Positions 16,859-24,889 of a stretch of DNA of 64,000 bases are shown one piece after another. The stretch is from the NCBI GenBank assembly GCA_964514485.1, contig CAZEWG010000002.1:72333-136332 (forward strand), in the 5' to 3' direction. The stretch comes from JAEZAA01 sp964514485. GTDB taxonomy: Bacteria > Pseudomonadota > Gammaproteobacteria > Pseudomonadales > Oleiphilaceae. The notes beneath the pieces were generated by a model. It ran no database searches. It saw nothing but the letters and a program-made list of their open reading frames with translations, and was not told the origin of the DNA. A program made the translations under genes and the position numbers. The stretch's first letter is position 1; each line of letters starts with the position of its first letter.

Positions 16859-17797
16859 TTGGACGTCCGCTTGGGTGGGGGTGGTGAGCGTGGGGTACAG
16901 CTGACCGATGGGCGTTTTCTGGGGTATCTGGAGGCGGGAGACCCGCAGGGTTATCCGTTGTTATTTTGCCATGGGATGCCCGGCTCCAGGCTGCAGGGGC
17001 AGTTTTTCGACCAAGCGGCCCGGCAGTGGGGTTTTCGTATCATTGCTCCAGACCGGGCCGGCATTGGGTTGTCGGATGGGCGGGGGCAGCGCTGTCTGTT
17101 GGCGGACGCCCGGGATTTGATCGAGCTGGCCGAGCGACTAAAACTGGACCGGTTCGGTGTCTTCGGTTGGTCCAGTGGTGGGCCGGTGGCACTGGCCACT
17201 GCTTATCTGGCACCACGGCAAATCAGTTTTGTCGCATCCATCGCCGGCTATACCCACTTGGTGGAATACCCTCAGGGGCGTCGGGAGCTGCTCAAAAAAG
17301 GCTGGCCTTTGCCGTATCTGGATCGGGGCAGCCGGCGTCTTTTTCGTTGGCTGATCAAATTGCTGCTGATCTGGGCCCGCTGGCTGCCACGGATGTATTA
17401 CCGGCAACTGCTGCGAGCCACGGGCGATGACCGCAAGCTGTTGCAGCAGGGGGATCTGGCCCGGCTCTTTTTCAGGGATCAGCTGGAGGTCATCCACTCC
17501 CACTCCCGGGCGGTGGCGGATGACTTGTCGGCACAGCATGCCGACTGGGGGTTCCGGTTAGGGGAGATTCGGGTGCCGGTGTGGATTCTGCAGGGAGAGC
17601 GTGACCGCTTTGTGCCGGTGTCCATGGCCCGGCATTTGGCCGGGACCATTCCTGAAGCCGAGCTGTATCTGTTCCCGCAATATGGTCATCTGTTTCCGCT
17701 GGATCAGGGCTTTCAGCGGGTTTTTCTACGCCGGGCCAGGGACTGGATCTTCCGGGAGCCGCCGGCTGCGGGATTTCCCCGGCAGCCAGGCGGCTAG
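16859..17797 (+). CDS. Alpha/beta hydrolase
   Basis: 312 residues. The fold markers are in order: LLFCHGMPGSRLQ (oxyanion HG loop, near residue 38), IAPDRAGIGLSDGRG, the nucleophile elbow GWSSGG near residue 106, the acid in LQGERDRFVP near residue 250, and the catalytic His in YGHLFPLD near residue 279. A membrane-like lid segment RLFRWLIKLLLIWARWLP is in the cap. The start is TTG at the only position with a good ribosome site (GAGGAGG, about five bases upstream). Substrate unknown; lipase/esterase or haloalkane-dehalogenase-like are all possible. Confidence 0.85.
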   Translation: MDVRLGGGGERGVQLTDGRFLGYLEAGDPQGYPLLFCHGMPGSRLQGQFFDQAARQWGFRIIAPDRAGIGLSDGRGQRCLLADARDLIELAERLKLDRFGVFGWSSGGPVALATAYLAPRQISFVASIAGYTHLVEYPQGRRELLKKGWPLPYLDRGSRRLFRWLIKLLLIWARWLPRMYYRQLLRATGDDRKLLQQGDLARLFFRDQLEVIHSHSRAVADDLSAQHADWGFRLGEIRVPVWILQGERDRFVPVSMARHLAGTIPEAELYLFPQYGHLFPLDQGFQRVFLRRARDWIFREPPAAGFPRQPGG

Positions 17798-17844
17798 CGC
17801 CTTCAAGGCCAGTCGAAACCGGCCCACTTTCAGGTTGTGGCTTG

Positions 17845-18054
17845 TCAGGCCGCCGGCTTTTGGGATTCCGGCGGATAAATATCCGTGCTCTCCAGGCCGA
17901 GCTGTACGTCAACCGGATGCACCACAAAGTCCACCACGGCGGCCCAGTCCCGGACATCCTGTTTGATGGTTTGTAGCTGGTGCTGTGCAGCGTGCAGCGC
18001 GTAACCCGGCAGATGAGTGATTTTGCTGGAACGAACCATTCGAACAATGTCCAT
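17845..18054 (-). CDS. Small hypothetical protein
   Basis: 69 residues, not recognised. It begins MDIVRMVRSSKITHLPG. The middle TIKQDVRDWAAVVDFVVHP is a possible helix and strand, and the Pro/Ser tail is probably disordered. A strong AGGAG site precedes the ATG, the main reason to accept it. It is convergent with the hydrolase gene and downstream of nothing on its own strand, so it probably has its own promoter. Confidence 0.6.
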   Translation of the reverse strand: MDIVRMVRSSKITHLPGYALHAAQHQLQTIKQDVRDWAAVVDFVVHPVDVQLGLESTDIYPPESQKPAA

Positions 18055-18212
18055 AAAGTAACTCCTGTCGTGTTCGTGGATAAACTCTTCGCCCGGCCAT
18101 GATAATGGCAGGGGGAATCTGGCCTTGGCGGCCGCGCCAGCGCCGGGTGACCGATGCTGGCGCGACCGGGCCTGATGTCCCGGGTTAGCCAGGGAAAAGT
18201 CTTCGACGAATC

Positions 18213-19001
18213 CTAATGTCGCAGGTAATCACTCCCAATGCGGGTTATCCCTGATTCTGACGGAAACATCTGGGCGGCGGCGTCCAAGCGCCAGTCCTGT
18301 ACCGGAATGAAGCAGGCGCCCCGCAGGGGTTGCTGACCAAGGGTTTCCACCAAGGCCGCATGAAAGAGATATTCACGGCCGGTCTCCTGGAGCCGAAAGG
18401 CAAGACGTTGGGGGAGGTCTATTGCTTCCAGTCGTTGTCCATCGAGGCTGATCCTGTCGAGCAAAACCCGGTCGCGACCGGGTTCGGTTTGAAACTGACA
18501 GGCGCCTTCGTCCAGACATTGGATTTCCTGATCCACATATAAAATGCTGTAGCTGTTGTCACAGCGGCCATCGGGCAGGCGAATGCGGGCCGGGAAAAAA
18601 TCCACCCCAGGAATTTGAAATGGCCTTAAAAGATCGACAACGGTTTGGGAGACAACCGGGGTATTGGCCAGATGGAAGTCACCCAGGTGGGGCGGCTCGG
18701 ACAGCGGCCCCGTCACCTTCAACGGCAGCGGGGCCTGGAGCAGGTCGGCGGCCCATTGTTGGCCTGCGTCATCCTCGTCCAGGATCACGGCGGAAACATC
18801 CCAGCCGAGTGAGGCGTAACGCGGGTCGAACGTCAGTACGAAGTAGTCCCGGTTAACGTTGGAAACCAGCCGGCCGGTGGTGGGGATAACGTGGGGTGGG
18901 GCATTGCGCAACTGCACTTCCGTGACCAGTGACGAATAAGAGGGCGTGGAGTTGCTGGGAGCCGGGCGGCGGAAGCTTGGGAGAAAAGCTCTCCAGGTCA
19001 T
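18213..19001 (-). CDS. Imm11-like (DUF1629-type) protein
   Basis: 262 residues, no signal peptide. Segments such as NRDYFVLTFDPR, GDFHLANTPVVSQTVVDLLRP, FFPARIRLPDGR, YSILYVDQEIQCLDE and VLLDRISLDGQRL follow the pattern of the Imm11/DUF1629 family. Members of that family are immunity proteins of polymorphic toxins or are found near T6SS effectors. The assignment is by pattern and only moderately sure. No toxin gene is adjacent, so if it is an immunity protein it is an orphan here. The N-terminal about 40 residues (RRPAPSNSTPS) look disordered. Confidence 0.5.
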   Translation of the reverse strand: MTWRAFLPSFRRPAPSNSTPSYSSLVTEVQLRNAPPHVIPTTGRLVSNVNRDYFVLTFDPRYASLGWDVSAVILDEDDAGQQWAADLLQAPLPLKVTGPLSEPPHLGDFHLANTPVVSQTVVDLLRPFQIPGVDFFPARIRLPDGRCDNSYSILYVDQEIQCLDEGACQFQTEPGRDRVLLDRISLDGQRLEAIDLPQRLAFRLQETGREYLFHAALVETLGQQPLRGACFIPVQDWRLDAAAQMFPSESGITRIGSDYLRH

Positions 19002-19147
19002 GGTAATCAGTCCTTTAGGTTGCTTTGGCGTTCATCCGTGTACTGCAGGGGCAGAATATAGCGACAGGCCGCGCAGGGGCTAATGTCTCCAAGTAAAGAC
19101 AAATCAGCCTCGGGTTGCGCCGGCGCTTCAACCGCGGCGTTCCGGGG

Positions 19148-20464
19148 CTATGGAGCCGGGTCGCTGGAGTCCGGGCCGGGTTGCCGGGGGCGGTCATCCC
19201 GCCGGCGTTCCCGTTGGGGCGGGGTCTCGACGAATTCCTCGTTACGGGGGTCGAGTTCGTTCAGGATCGAGACATCGGAAATGGGCATGGCGGTGACGAA
19301 CCGCTCCTGCTCCTTGGCGGAAATGGCCGGGAAGCGGAGGATTCGCCAGAGGGTGAAGAGGGTCAGCAGGGATAGAATGGAACCCATGAACAGGAACAGG
19401 CCATTGGGGCCCACCAAACTGATGGCGGAAGAACCCAGCACGGGGCCAAAAATACTGCCAAGACCGTGGCTCAGCAGCAATCCGCCACTGGCGGCGACGA
19501 TTTGGTGCTGATGCAGCCGGTCGTTCACCAGGGCCACCGCAATCGGATAGATGGCTGCGGTGAAGCCGATTACGCACTCCACCATCACGAACAGCAATAG
19601 CAGGTTGGAGCCCCCATACAAGGCCGCCACGATGCTACAGCCGGCGGCGGCAATCGCCAGCAATAACAGAATGACCTGGCGCTGGAACATATCTGACAGC
19701 CGGCCGATGGGCCAGGCAAAAAACATGGCGGCGAGTACCGGTGCGGCCATGAAAATGGCGATCTCCGAGATTTCCAGGCCAATCAAGTGGGCATACACCG
19801 GCCCCATGGCGCTGAATGCACTGCTGACCAGGGCGGAGACCGGCGCGGCAATCAGCGCCAGGGGCGAGAGCTTGAACAGGGTTTTGAACGGCAAGCGCTC
19901 GACCCGTTCAATGGACGGCGCACTCATTCGGGTCAGGGCCAGGGGAATGAGCGCGATGGTCAGCAGAATCGCGGCAATGCTGAAAGGTCGTAGGGAGGCT
20001 GGGTTAGAGGTGGCGATCAGCATCTGCCCACTGGCGGCGGCCAAATAGACCACGATCTGGTAAATCCCGAACAGTTTGCCCCGGTTTTCGTTATTGGCAC
20101 GGGTGCTGAACCAGCTTTCGATCACCACCATCAGACCCGCCATCGACAGCCCCGAGATGGCCCGAAACACTGCCCAGACCACCGGGTTGACGAATAAGGG
20201 GTGAAGCAGGGCAACCACCGCCATGGTGGCGGCAAAGACCGCGAAACTACGGATATGGCCGACCCGCTCGATAATAGTCTTGCTGTAGATGGAGCCGAGA
20301 ATGGAGCCAATGGAAAACCCCACCAACACCCAACCGATCACGGCCGGATCGATTCTTTCCAGACTGAGCCGGAGGCCCAGCAGTGTCGACAGGAAGGTGT
20401 TACCCATCACCAGCAGCATGACACTGAAAATTAAGGCGGAAAGAGAAAAAATGGTTCTGGCCAT
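19148..20464 (-). CDS. MFS transporter (YcaD-like)
   Basis: 438 residues with twelve predicted membrane helices. It contains the MFS loop RVGHIRSFAVFA between helices 2 and 3, and VFRAISGLSMAGLMVVIESWF, which matches the YcaD/UMF2 subgroup. The second-half loop reads GRLSDMFQRQ. The C-terminal about 50 residues after helix 12 are hydrophilic and Arg/Pro-rich (PPQRERRRDDRPRQP) and should be cytosolic. Substrate unknown. The gene is divergent from the membrane protein at 20766. Confidence 0.88.
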   Translation of the reverse strand: MARTIFSLSALIFSVMLLVMGNTFLSTLLGLRLSLERIDPAVIGWVLVGFSIGSILGSIYSKTIIERVGHIRSFAVFAATMAVVALLHPLFVNPVVWAVFRAISGLSMAGLMVVIESWFSTRANNENRGKLFGIYQIVVYLAAASGQMLIATSNPASLRPFSIAAILLTIALIPLALTRMSAPSIERVERLPFKTLFKLSPLALIAAPVSALVSSAFSAMGPVYAHLIGLEISEIAIFMAAPVLAAMFFAWPIGRLSDMFQRQVILLLLAIAAAGCSIVAALYGGSNLLLLFVMVECVIGFTAAIYPIAVALVNDRLHQHQIVAASGGLLLSHGLGSIFGPVLGSSAISLVGPNGLFLFMGSILSLLTLFTLWRILRFPAISAKEQERFVTAMPISDVSILNELDPRNEEFVETPPQRERRRDDRPRQPGPDSSDPAP

Positions 20465-20765
20465 GGCCCTGCGCAGCTTGTGATTGGCTCCTTAAGATTG
20501 AACAAAGCTAAGTGACTGTTTTCAAATTCTCGTCATGAACATTCTTTCACCCGCGCCGGGCCATCTTTTGCTTGGTGCCCGCCTTGGTTTGGCGTAAGCC
20601 GGTCAGGGGACGATTCCGGATTGGCCGGATTGACTTTCGACCCGGAGCCAGGCACATCTAGGGCGGTTTCCGGTGGAAACGTGAAAACTCATCTAGAATT
20701 AGGATGAATTGCCTAAAAGATGTTGGGCAGAATAGTGATAGGGTTCACAGAAAAAGGAGTTGGAG
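20465..20765. other. Divergent intergenic region
   Basis: About 300 bases between two divergent membrane-protein genes. It should hold both promoters. I see no hairpin, repeat or small gene worth naming apart from the AAGGAG ribosome site at its right end. Confidence 0.5.
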
Positions 20766-21221
20766 ATGAATACCAGTTCGCGTTCTCGATTGTTGTTTAC
20801 ACGGCCGCTCTATCTGTCGATCGCCCTGGCGACCACGGTCGAATTTATCAACTTTATCCTGTTTGGCCTGATTTTCTCGGGTGAAGGCTCATCCCTGAAA
20901 GCCTTTGTCTGGACCGTGGGGATTGGCGGTATTGGTATGGGTTCAGTCCTCGGGGTGTTGATTGACATTGTCATTGTGGGCACCGCCCGGGGCCGTGATG
21001 CCTTCTGGGCCACGGTGATCCTGGCGGTGTTGACCTTGGGACTGGTGGCCAAACTGTTTACCTGGCACATGGGAAGCACGGTTGAGGCCTTAGGGGTTGC
21101 CCAATGGCCGGTGTTGTATCTGGCCGTGGGGGGAGTGCTTGCGCTACTGGCGGGATTAACGCTGGGCTGGCTGCTGTTCACGCCAGCGGGTAACCGGATG
21201 CTGGCTCGTTATGGTCTTTAA
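20766..21221 (+). CDS. Hypothetical membrane protein, four helices
   Basis: 151 residues, family not recognised. Four hydrophobic segments are visible: around YLSIALATTVEFINFILFGL, IGMGSVLGVLIDIVIVG, FWATVILAVLTLGLVAKLF and VLYLAVGGVLALLAGLTLGW. Short polar loops separate them, and the C terminus is small and basic. The ATG at 20766 is six bases after AAGGAG, so I prefer it to a TTG at 20760. A clean terminator follows 31 bases after the stop, making this a single-gene transcript. Confidence 0.75.
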   Translation: MNTSSRSRLLFTRPLYLSIALATTVEFINFILFGLIFSGEGSSLKAFVWTVGIGGIGMGSVLGVLIDIVIVGTARGRDAFWATVILAVLTLGLVAKLFTWHMGSTVEALGVAQWPVLYLAVGGVLALLAGLTLGWLLFTPAGNRMLARYGL

Positions 21222-21612
21222 GCCGTTCCTGTCCTGAACGAAAACTCTTCTGAAAAAGGCGTATGGCTTGAGGCGATACGCCTTTTTTGTTGGCTGTCTC
21301 TCAAGATCCTGTCTTTGCCCCCGCGGGTTCGGCGAAAAACACATTAACTCTTGTAATATTTGCCGTGTATCTGTTCCTAATTTACAACAATGTCTGTAAT
21401 TGGTAACGGTTTATGGGCTGTATTCAAGCACTGGGCGGGCACGGCTTAAAAGATATTTAACCGAAAAAACATAAGCCTATCTCAAGTTCAGCTCTGGTCG
21501 GCGGTTGTTCCTGAAAATTGGCACGTATCCTGAATTAGTCTCTGTCGAGCGCTTACGAATGCCAGTGGCAATACCCAGGAATAATCGAAGGAATGGAAAA
21601 GGAGAACAGACC
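21222..21612. other. Intergenic region before the first EF-hand gene
   Basis: Holds the terminator at 21253-21288. An AT-richer stretch (about 21340-21480) follows and is likely to carry the promoter of the EF-hand gene, giving a long 5' leader. No gene is supported; an in-frame extension from 21505 lacks a ribosome site. Confidence 0.5.
21253..21288 (+). terminator. Rho-independent terminator
   Basis: AAAAAGGCGTAT pairs with ATACGCCTTTTT, an 11-base loop between, followed by a T run. It ends the membrane-protein transcript. Confidence 0.9.
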
Positions 21613-21924
21613 ATGAAACTGAATTATATCCTTCTTGCGACTTCTCTGGCCTTTACTGGTGCAGCCTATGCGCAGGATGAGGCAGAGAGCTCGGTTGATC
21701 GTGACTCCCAGGTGCTTCAGGAGCTGGATACCGAAATGGGAACTGCAGAGGGCACCGAGCAGGCGTTCCAGGCCTTGGATACCGATGGCGACGGTGTGAT
21801 CAGTGCCGCCGAGGCGGAACAGGATATGCACCTTAACGCCATGTTCCGGGACGTTGATGACGATGACGACGGACAGGTGAGCTCTGAAGAGTTTAGCGAA
21901 TGGAAAGGCGGCTTTGTCGATTAG
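21613..21924 (+). CDS. Secreted EF-hand protein (paralogue 1)
   Basis: 103 residues. The signal peptide MKLNYILLATSLAFTGAAYA directs it to the periplasm or outside. Two EF-hand loops are visible: DTDGDGVISAAE (residues about 56-67) and DVDDDDDGQVSSEE (about 79-92), both with Asp/Asn ligands at the expected positions, so calcium binding is likely. The start at 21613 follows GGAG at suitable spacing. The protein resembles the gene at 38764 in layout (signal, acidic linker, two EF-hands), so they are probable paralogues. A terminator follows. Confidence 0.88.
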   Translation: MKLNYILLATSLAFTGAAYAQDEAESSVDRDSQVLQELDTEMGTAEGTEQAFQALDTDGDGVISAAEAEQDMHLNAMFRDVDDDDDGQVSSEEFSEWKGGFVD

Positions 21925-22000
21925 GCCTGGCCTTTAACCTGAAGAACTGAGCACGGGGTTAGCTTCGGCCCGACTTACTCGATGGGTTAATCCCGATCAG

Positions 22001-22027
22001 AAAGCGCCACTTATGAGGTGGCGTTTT
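22001..22027 (+). terminator. Rho-independent terminator
   Basis: GCGCCAC and GTGGCGT form a 7-bp stem (one G-T pair) around a short loop, followed by TTTT. It lies about 75 bases after the EF-hand stop. Confidence 0.75.
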
Positions 22028-22286
22028 GCGTTCTATGAAATATGTTACCGACATTCCCGCACTTTCCGGATCTCTGCTCTGAGGCTGACAGGCCCATCTT
22101 GAGATACAGCTGCTCGAAGGCAGGAAGAGAGGATAAGTCCGATCTGGATCAAAAAAATGACTGGTTTATTGTTGCGGTATGTAACAAGTTCTTCCGAATT
22201 GGTTATGCTGGAGTTGTAAGGGCAGTGTTCCAAGGGCCACATGGATGAGTCCATGGGCTAATCGTGCAAAAGAGAGGAGGACTGTT

Positions 22287-22478
22287 ATGCGTCCTGATGA
22301 GTTCTTGAAAAAGCATGGTTTCGAGGAAGAAAAAAGCCGTAACCACACGTTGCGGGAGCTGGCTTTAGAACATGCCACTCATCTGAAGCGTCCCAATGCG
22401 GGTACACCTTATGACTGGGAAGACTGGGAGCGGTACAAGCAAGAGCATCCCGATGAAGTGGGAGAAGAAGAGGAATAG
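22287..22478 (+). CDS. Small acidic hypothetical protein
   Basis: 63 residues, not recognised. It starts MRPDEFLKKHGFEEEKSRNH, has a likely helix LRELALEHATHL, then a Trp-rich patch YDWEDWERYKQEHP and an all-acidic tail. The ATG follows GGAGGAC at good spacing. A longer frame upstream crosses the ribosome site and is rejected. It is probably a stand-alone gene, closed by the hairpin at 22519. Confidence 0.7.
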   Translation: MRPDEFLKKHGFEEEKSRNHTLRELALEHATHLKRPNAGTPYDWEDWERYKQEHPDEVGEEEE

Positions 22479-22518
22479 CCAGCTTGGTTGTCTATTCCCG
22501 GCGTCTCTCGTTTGAGTG

Positions 22519-22545
22519 GTCTGCGTGGACCGGTGCCACGCAGAC
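22519..22545 (+). terminator. Perfect 10-bp hairpin, probable terminator
   Basis: GTCTGCGTGG pairs with CCACGCAGAC around a 7-base loop. The following TTCTCC is only weakly U-rich, so termination may be inefficient. It lies 40 bases after the small acidic gene. Confidence 0.6.
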
Positions 22546-22700
22546 TTCTCCTGGGGCCAGGATGCTTTCCCTTGAGAACGGACCCTTCAGAACGGGACAA
22601 GATGTAGTGGTATTTATCTATGTCGCGCCCCAGGTTCCGCGGCTCGGAGCAGGATATAATTGTGACTGTCCTCACATCTTGCTAGCTTAGAGCCGTATTC

Positions 22701-23111
22701 ATGAACGAACGAGAAGCTGAAATCGAGCGCCGTATCCAGTTATCGGAAACCCGAGTCTGTAAGGCGGTGTTCCCTTTTACCACCAATCACCATGACACTC
22801 TGTTTGGCGGCCAGGCGCTGGCCTGGATGGATGAAACGGCCTTTATCGCCGCCACCCGTTTCTGCCGCAAATCCCTGGTCACGGTCTCCTCGGACCGGAT
22901 CGACTTTAAACATCCGATTCCGGGCGGAAGCCTGGTGGAGCTGATCGCCAAGGTCGTTAAAGTGGGTCGAACCAGCCTGAAAGTCCAGGTGGATATCTAC
23001 GTCGAGAGCATGTACAACGAAGGCCGTGAGCACGCTATTGCCGGTCAGTTTAGCTTGGTGGCTATTGATGACGAGAAGCGGCCGGTGCCGGTGCTGGATG
23101 ACATCGCCTAG
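22701..23111 (+). CDS. Acyl-CoA thioesterase, hotdog fold (YciA-like)
   Basis: 136 residues. It matches the BFIT/YciA-like acyl-CoA hydrolases: FPFTTNHHDTLFGGQALAWMD near residues 25-45 contains the conserved N-x-x-x-T-L-FGG-x-x-x-x-W-M-D active segment, followed by VTVSSDRIDFKHPIPGG and VGRTSLKVQVDIYVE. Such enzymes hydrolyse acyl-CoA to free acid and CoA in the cytosol. Substrate chain length cannot be told. The next gene (SDR) is convergent, with a terminator in between. Confidence 0.9.
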   Translation: MNEREAEIERRIQLSETRVCKAVFPFTTNHHDTLFGGQALAWMDETAFIAATRFCRKSLVTVSSDRIDFKHPIPGGSLVELIAKVVKVGRTSLKVQVDIYVESMYNEGREHAIAGQFSLVAIDDEKRPVPVLDDIA

Positions 23112-23135
23112 TTGAACGAATCGGCTTCTGCCTAA

Positions 23136-23161
23136 AGGGCGGCGAGATTCCTGGCCGCCCT
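23136..23161. terminator. Convergent-gene terminator hairpin
   Basis: AGGGCGGC pairs with GCCGCCCT across 10 bases, between the stops of the thioesterase and the SDR gene. The U run is poor on both sides. Confidence 0.6.
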
Positions 23162-23185
23162 CCTGTTATTTCATTGCTCGTATTT

Positions 23186-24025
23186 CTATTTCCCGCCGAG
23201 TTTCTTAAGACCGAACGAGCCGCTCAGCACTGAGTCCAGCACGCGGTCGGGCAAGACCCGCTTTAGCAGCGTCAGGGTGGTGCTGCCGTTACCAATTTTC
23301 CGCACCGCCGGCGGCTGTTTCTGGTTGATCACCTGGATGACCTCCCGAACAAAGTCCGCCGTGGGAGTGGGGTTCTTCTGGGACGCCGTGGCCCGCTTTT
23401 CGATAAAGCCGCGCACCGGGTTGTACAGGGAGTCCTCCGGCAAGGTGCTGGCCAGCGTGCTGGCGGCGTTATTGCCGAATTCGGATTCGATGGCGCCGGG
23501 CTGAATGGTGATCACATCCACATTGAAGGGCGCCAGTTCCATGCGCAGGGCATCCGACAAACTGTGCAGGGCGGACTTGGTGGCGCAGTAGGCGCCGGAG
23601 AAGGGAGTGGTCAAAATGCCGGACACACTGCCAATATTGACCACCTGACCGTGGCCGCTCGCTTTCAGCAATGGGAAACACTGTTGAACCAGCGCCAGGG
23701 GCGCGAAGACGTTGGTTTCAAACTGACGGCGGACTTCCTCCAGGGGCATTTCCACCAACGGCCCCATGGCCCCGTAGCCGGCGTTGTTGACCAGCAGATC
23801 CAGCTTGCCGAATTTCTTTTCGATCACCTCAACCGCATGGCGGAGGTGGGACGGCTTGTTCACGTCCAGCTCCAGTGGCGTGATTTGCTCGCCGGCCAAA
23901 TCCGTCAGGGTTTGCGGCCGCCGTGCGCCGGCAAAGACATGCCAACCCGCCCGAGCCAACTGAAGGGTCAGCTCCCGGCCAATACCTGACGAACAACCAG
24001 TGACAAGTGCGACTCTGGACTGCAT
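23186..24025 (-). CDS. Short-chain dehydrogenase/reductase
   Basis: 279 residues, classical SDR. TGCSSGIG (residues 9-16) binds the nucleotide, NNAGYGAMG is the NNAG motif, GSVSGILTTPFSGAYCATK carries the catalytic Ser and the YxxxK pair, and PGAIESEFG follows. The absence of an acidic residue in the N-terminal loop and the Arg in GARRPQTL suggest NADP(H) preference. The ATG at 24025 follows GGGGAGA. An ATG ten codons upstream (24055) is in frame but has no better site. Substrate unknown. Confidence 0.9.
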   Translation of the reverse strand: MQSRVALVTGCSSGIGRELTLQLARAGWHVFAGARRPQTLTDLAGEQITPLELDVNKPSHLRHAVEVIEKKFGKLDLLVNNAGYGAMGPLVEMPLEEVRRQFETNVFAPLALVQQCFPLLKASGHGQVVNIGSVSGILTTPFSGAYCATKSALHSLSDALRMELAPFNVDVITIQPGAIESEFGNNAASTLASTLPEDSLYNPVRGFIEKRATASQKNPTPTADFVREVIQVINQKQPPAVRKIGNGSTTLTLLKRVLPDRVLDSVLSGSFGLKKLGGK

Positions 24026-24135
24026 TGAAATCTCCCCCTGGTTTGACTCGATCAAGCGGGCTCCGCTCTGTTAAGAGAGTCCCGCTCTCGCCAAGAGTGT
24101 CTCACCAGCGCTAAAAGCGCAAGAGGCCGGGTCGG

Positions 24136-24885
24136 TCACTCCGGCATCACCAAACGCAACTCCGCGACCAGGGGCAGATGGTCGGAAAACAGGTAACGGT
24201 CGAAAGCGTAGTAATTGACCAATTCGAAATGGTTGCTGAAGAACAGGTGGTCCAGCGCCTTCTTGGGAGCCCAGGATGGGAAGGTGGGAGCCGAGGCGGC
24301 TTTTTTCAGGATGGTGTCTTCCAGCAGCGCGAGTTCCGCATCTTCCTTGACGTTGAAGTCGCCCGCCAAAATGGTCGGAATATCGTCCTGGCCAATATGC
24401 TGGGCAATATGGCGGATTTGCGGCGCCCGCACCGGGCGCTCCAGGCTGAGATGGGTCATGAACAGCCGGAACTTGTAGTGCTCGACCTGGGCATGGGCTT
24501 CGCTGAGAAAACGGGGCTCACCCTGACCGGGGAGCGGATGGTTGTGGATATGAACCAGGGGCCAGCGCGAGCAGGCTCCATTGCCTTGATTGACCCGCCG
24601 CGCCAGAACCAGGGTGGGAAAGAACGCCTGGTAAGGCAAGTCCGCGCGATAGGCCAATAGTTCCAGCTGATTGGTTCCCCGGCTCCGGCGCGAGCCGCCC
24701 TCGACCTCGCTCAAGGCCGCGATATCGATATCTTCTTCCCGCAGAAAGTCACCGGCCCGTTCAATGGGAATGGAGTCGTGGGGCAGGCCGTACTTCCAGG
24801 CGGTGGTGAGATACTGCCAGTAGCCCCGGGTGGTTCCGATGCCCGACTGCAGGTTACAGATCGCTAGGCGTACTCGTGTTTCCAT
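24136..24885 (-). CDS. Endonuclease/exonuclease/phosphatase-family protein
   Basis: 249 residues. The EEP-fold signatures are in order: LAICNLQSGIG at the N terminus, DIAALSEVEGGSRRSRG (metal-binding Glu), RLFMTHLSLE, LAGDFNVKEDAEL (GDFN), and the final FSDHLPLVAELRL (SDH). No signal peptide is seen. Likely a metal-dependent phosphodiesterase; nucleic acid and phosphoinositide or sphingolipid substrates are all possible in this fold. It follows the phospholipase D-like gene by four bases on the same strand, so the two are co-transcribed. Confidence 0.85.
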   Translation of the reverse strand: METRVRLAICNLQSGIGTTRGYWQYLTTAWKYGLPHDSIPIERAGDFLREEDIDIAALSEVEGGSRRSRGTNQLELLAYRADLPYQAFFPTLVLARRVNQGNGACSRWPLVHIHNHPLPGQGEPRFLSEAHAQVEHYKFRLFMTHLSLERPVRAPQIRHIAQHIGQDDIPTILAGDFNVKEDAELALLEDTILKKAASAPTFPSWAPKKALDHLFFSNHFELVNYYAFDRYLFSDHLPLVAELRLVMPE

Positions 24886-24889
24886 AAAT

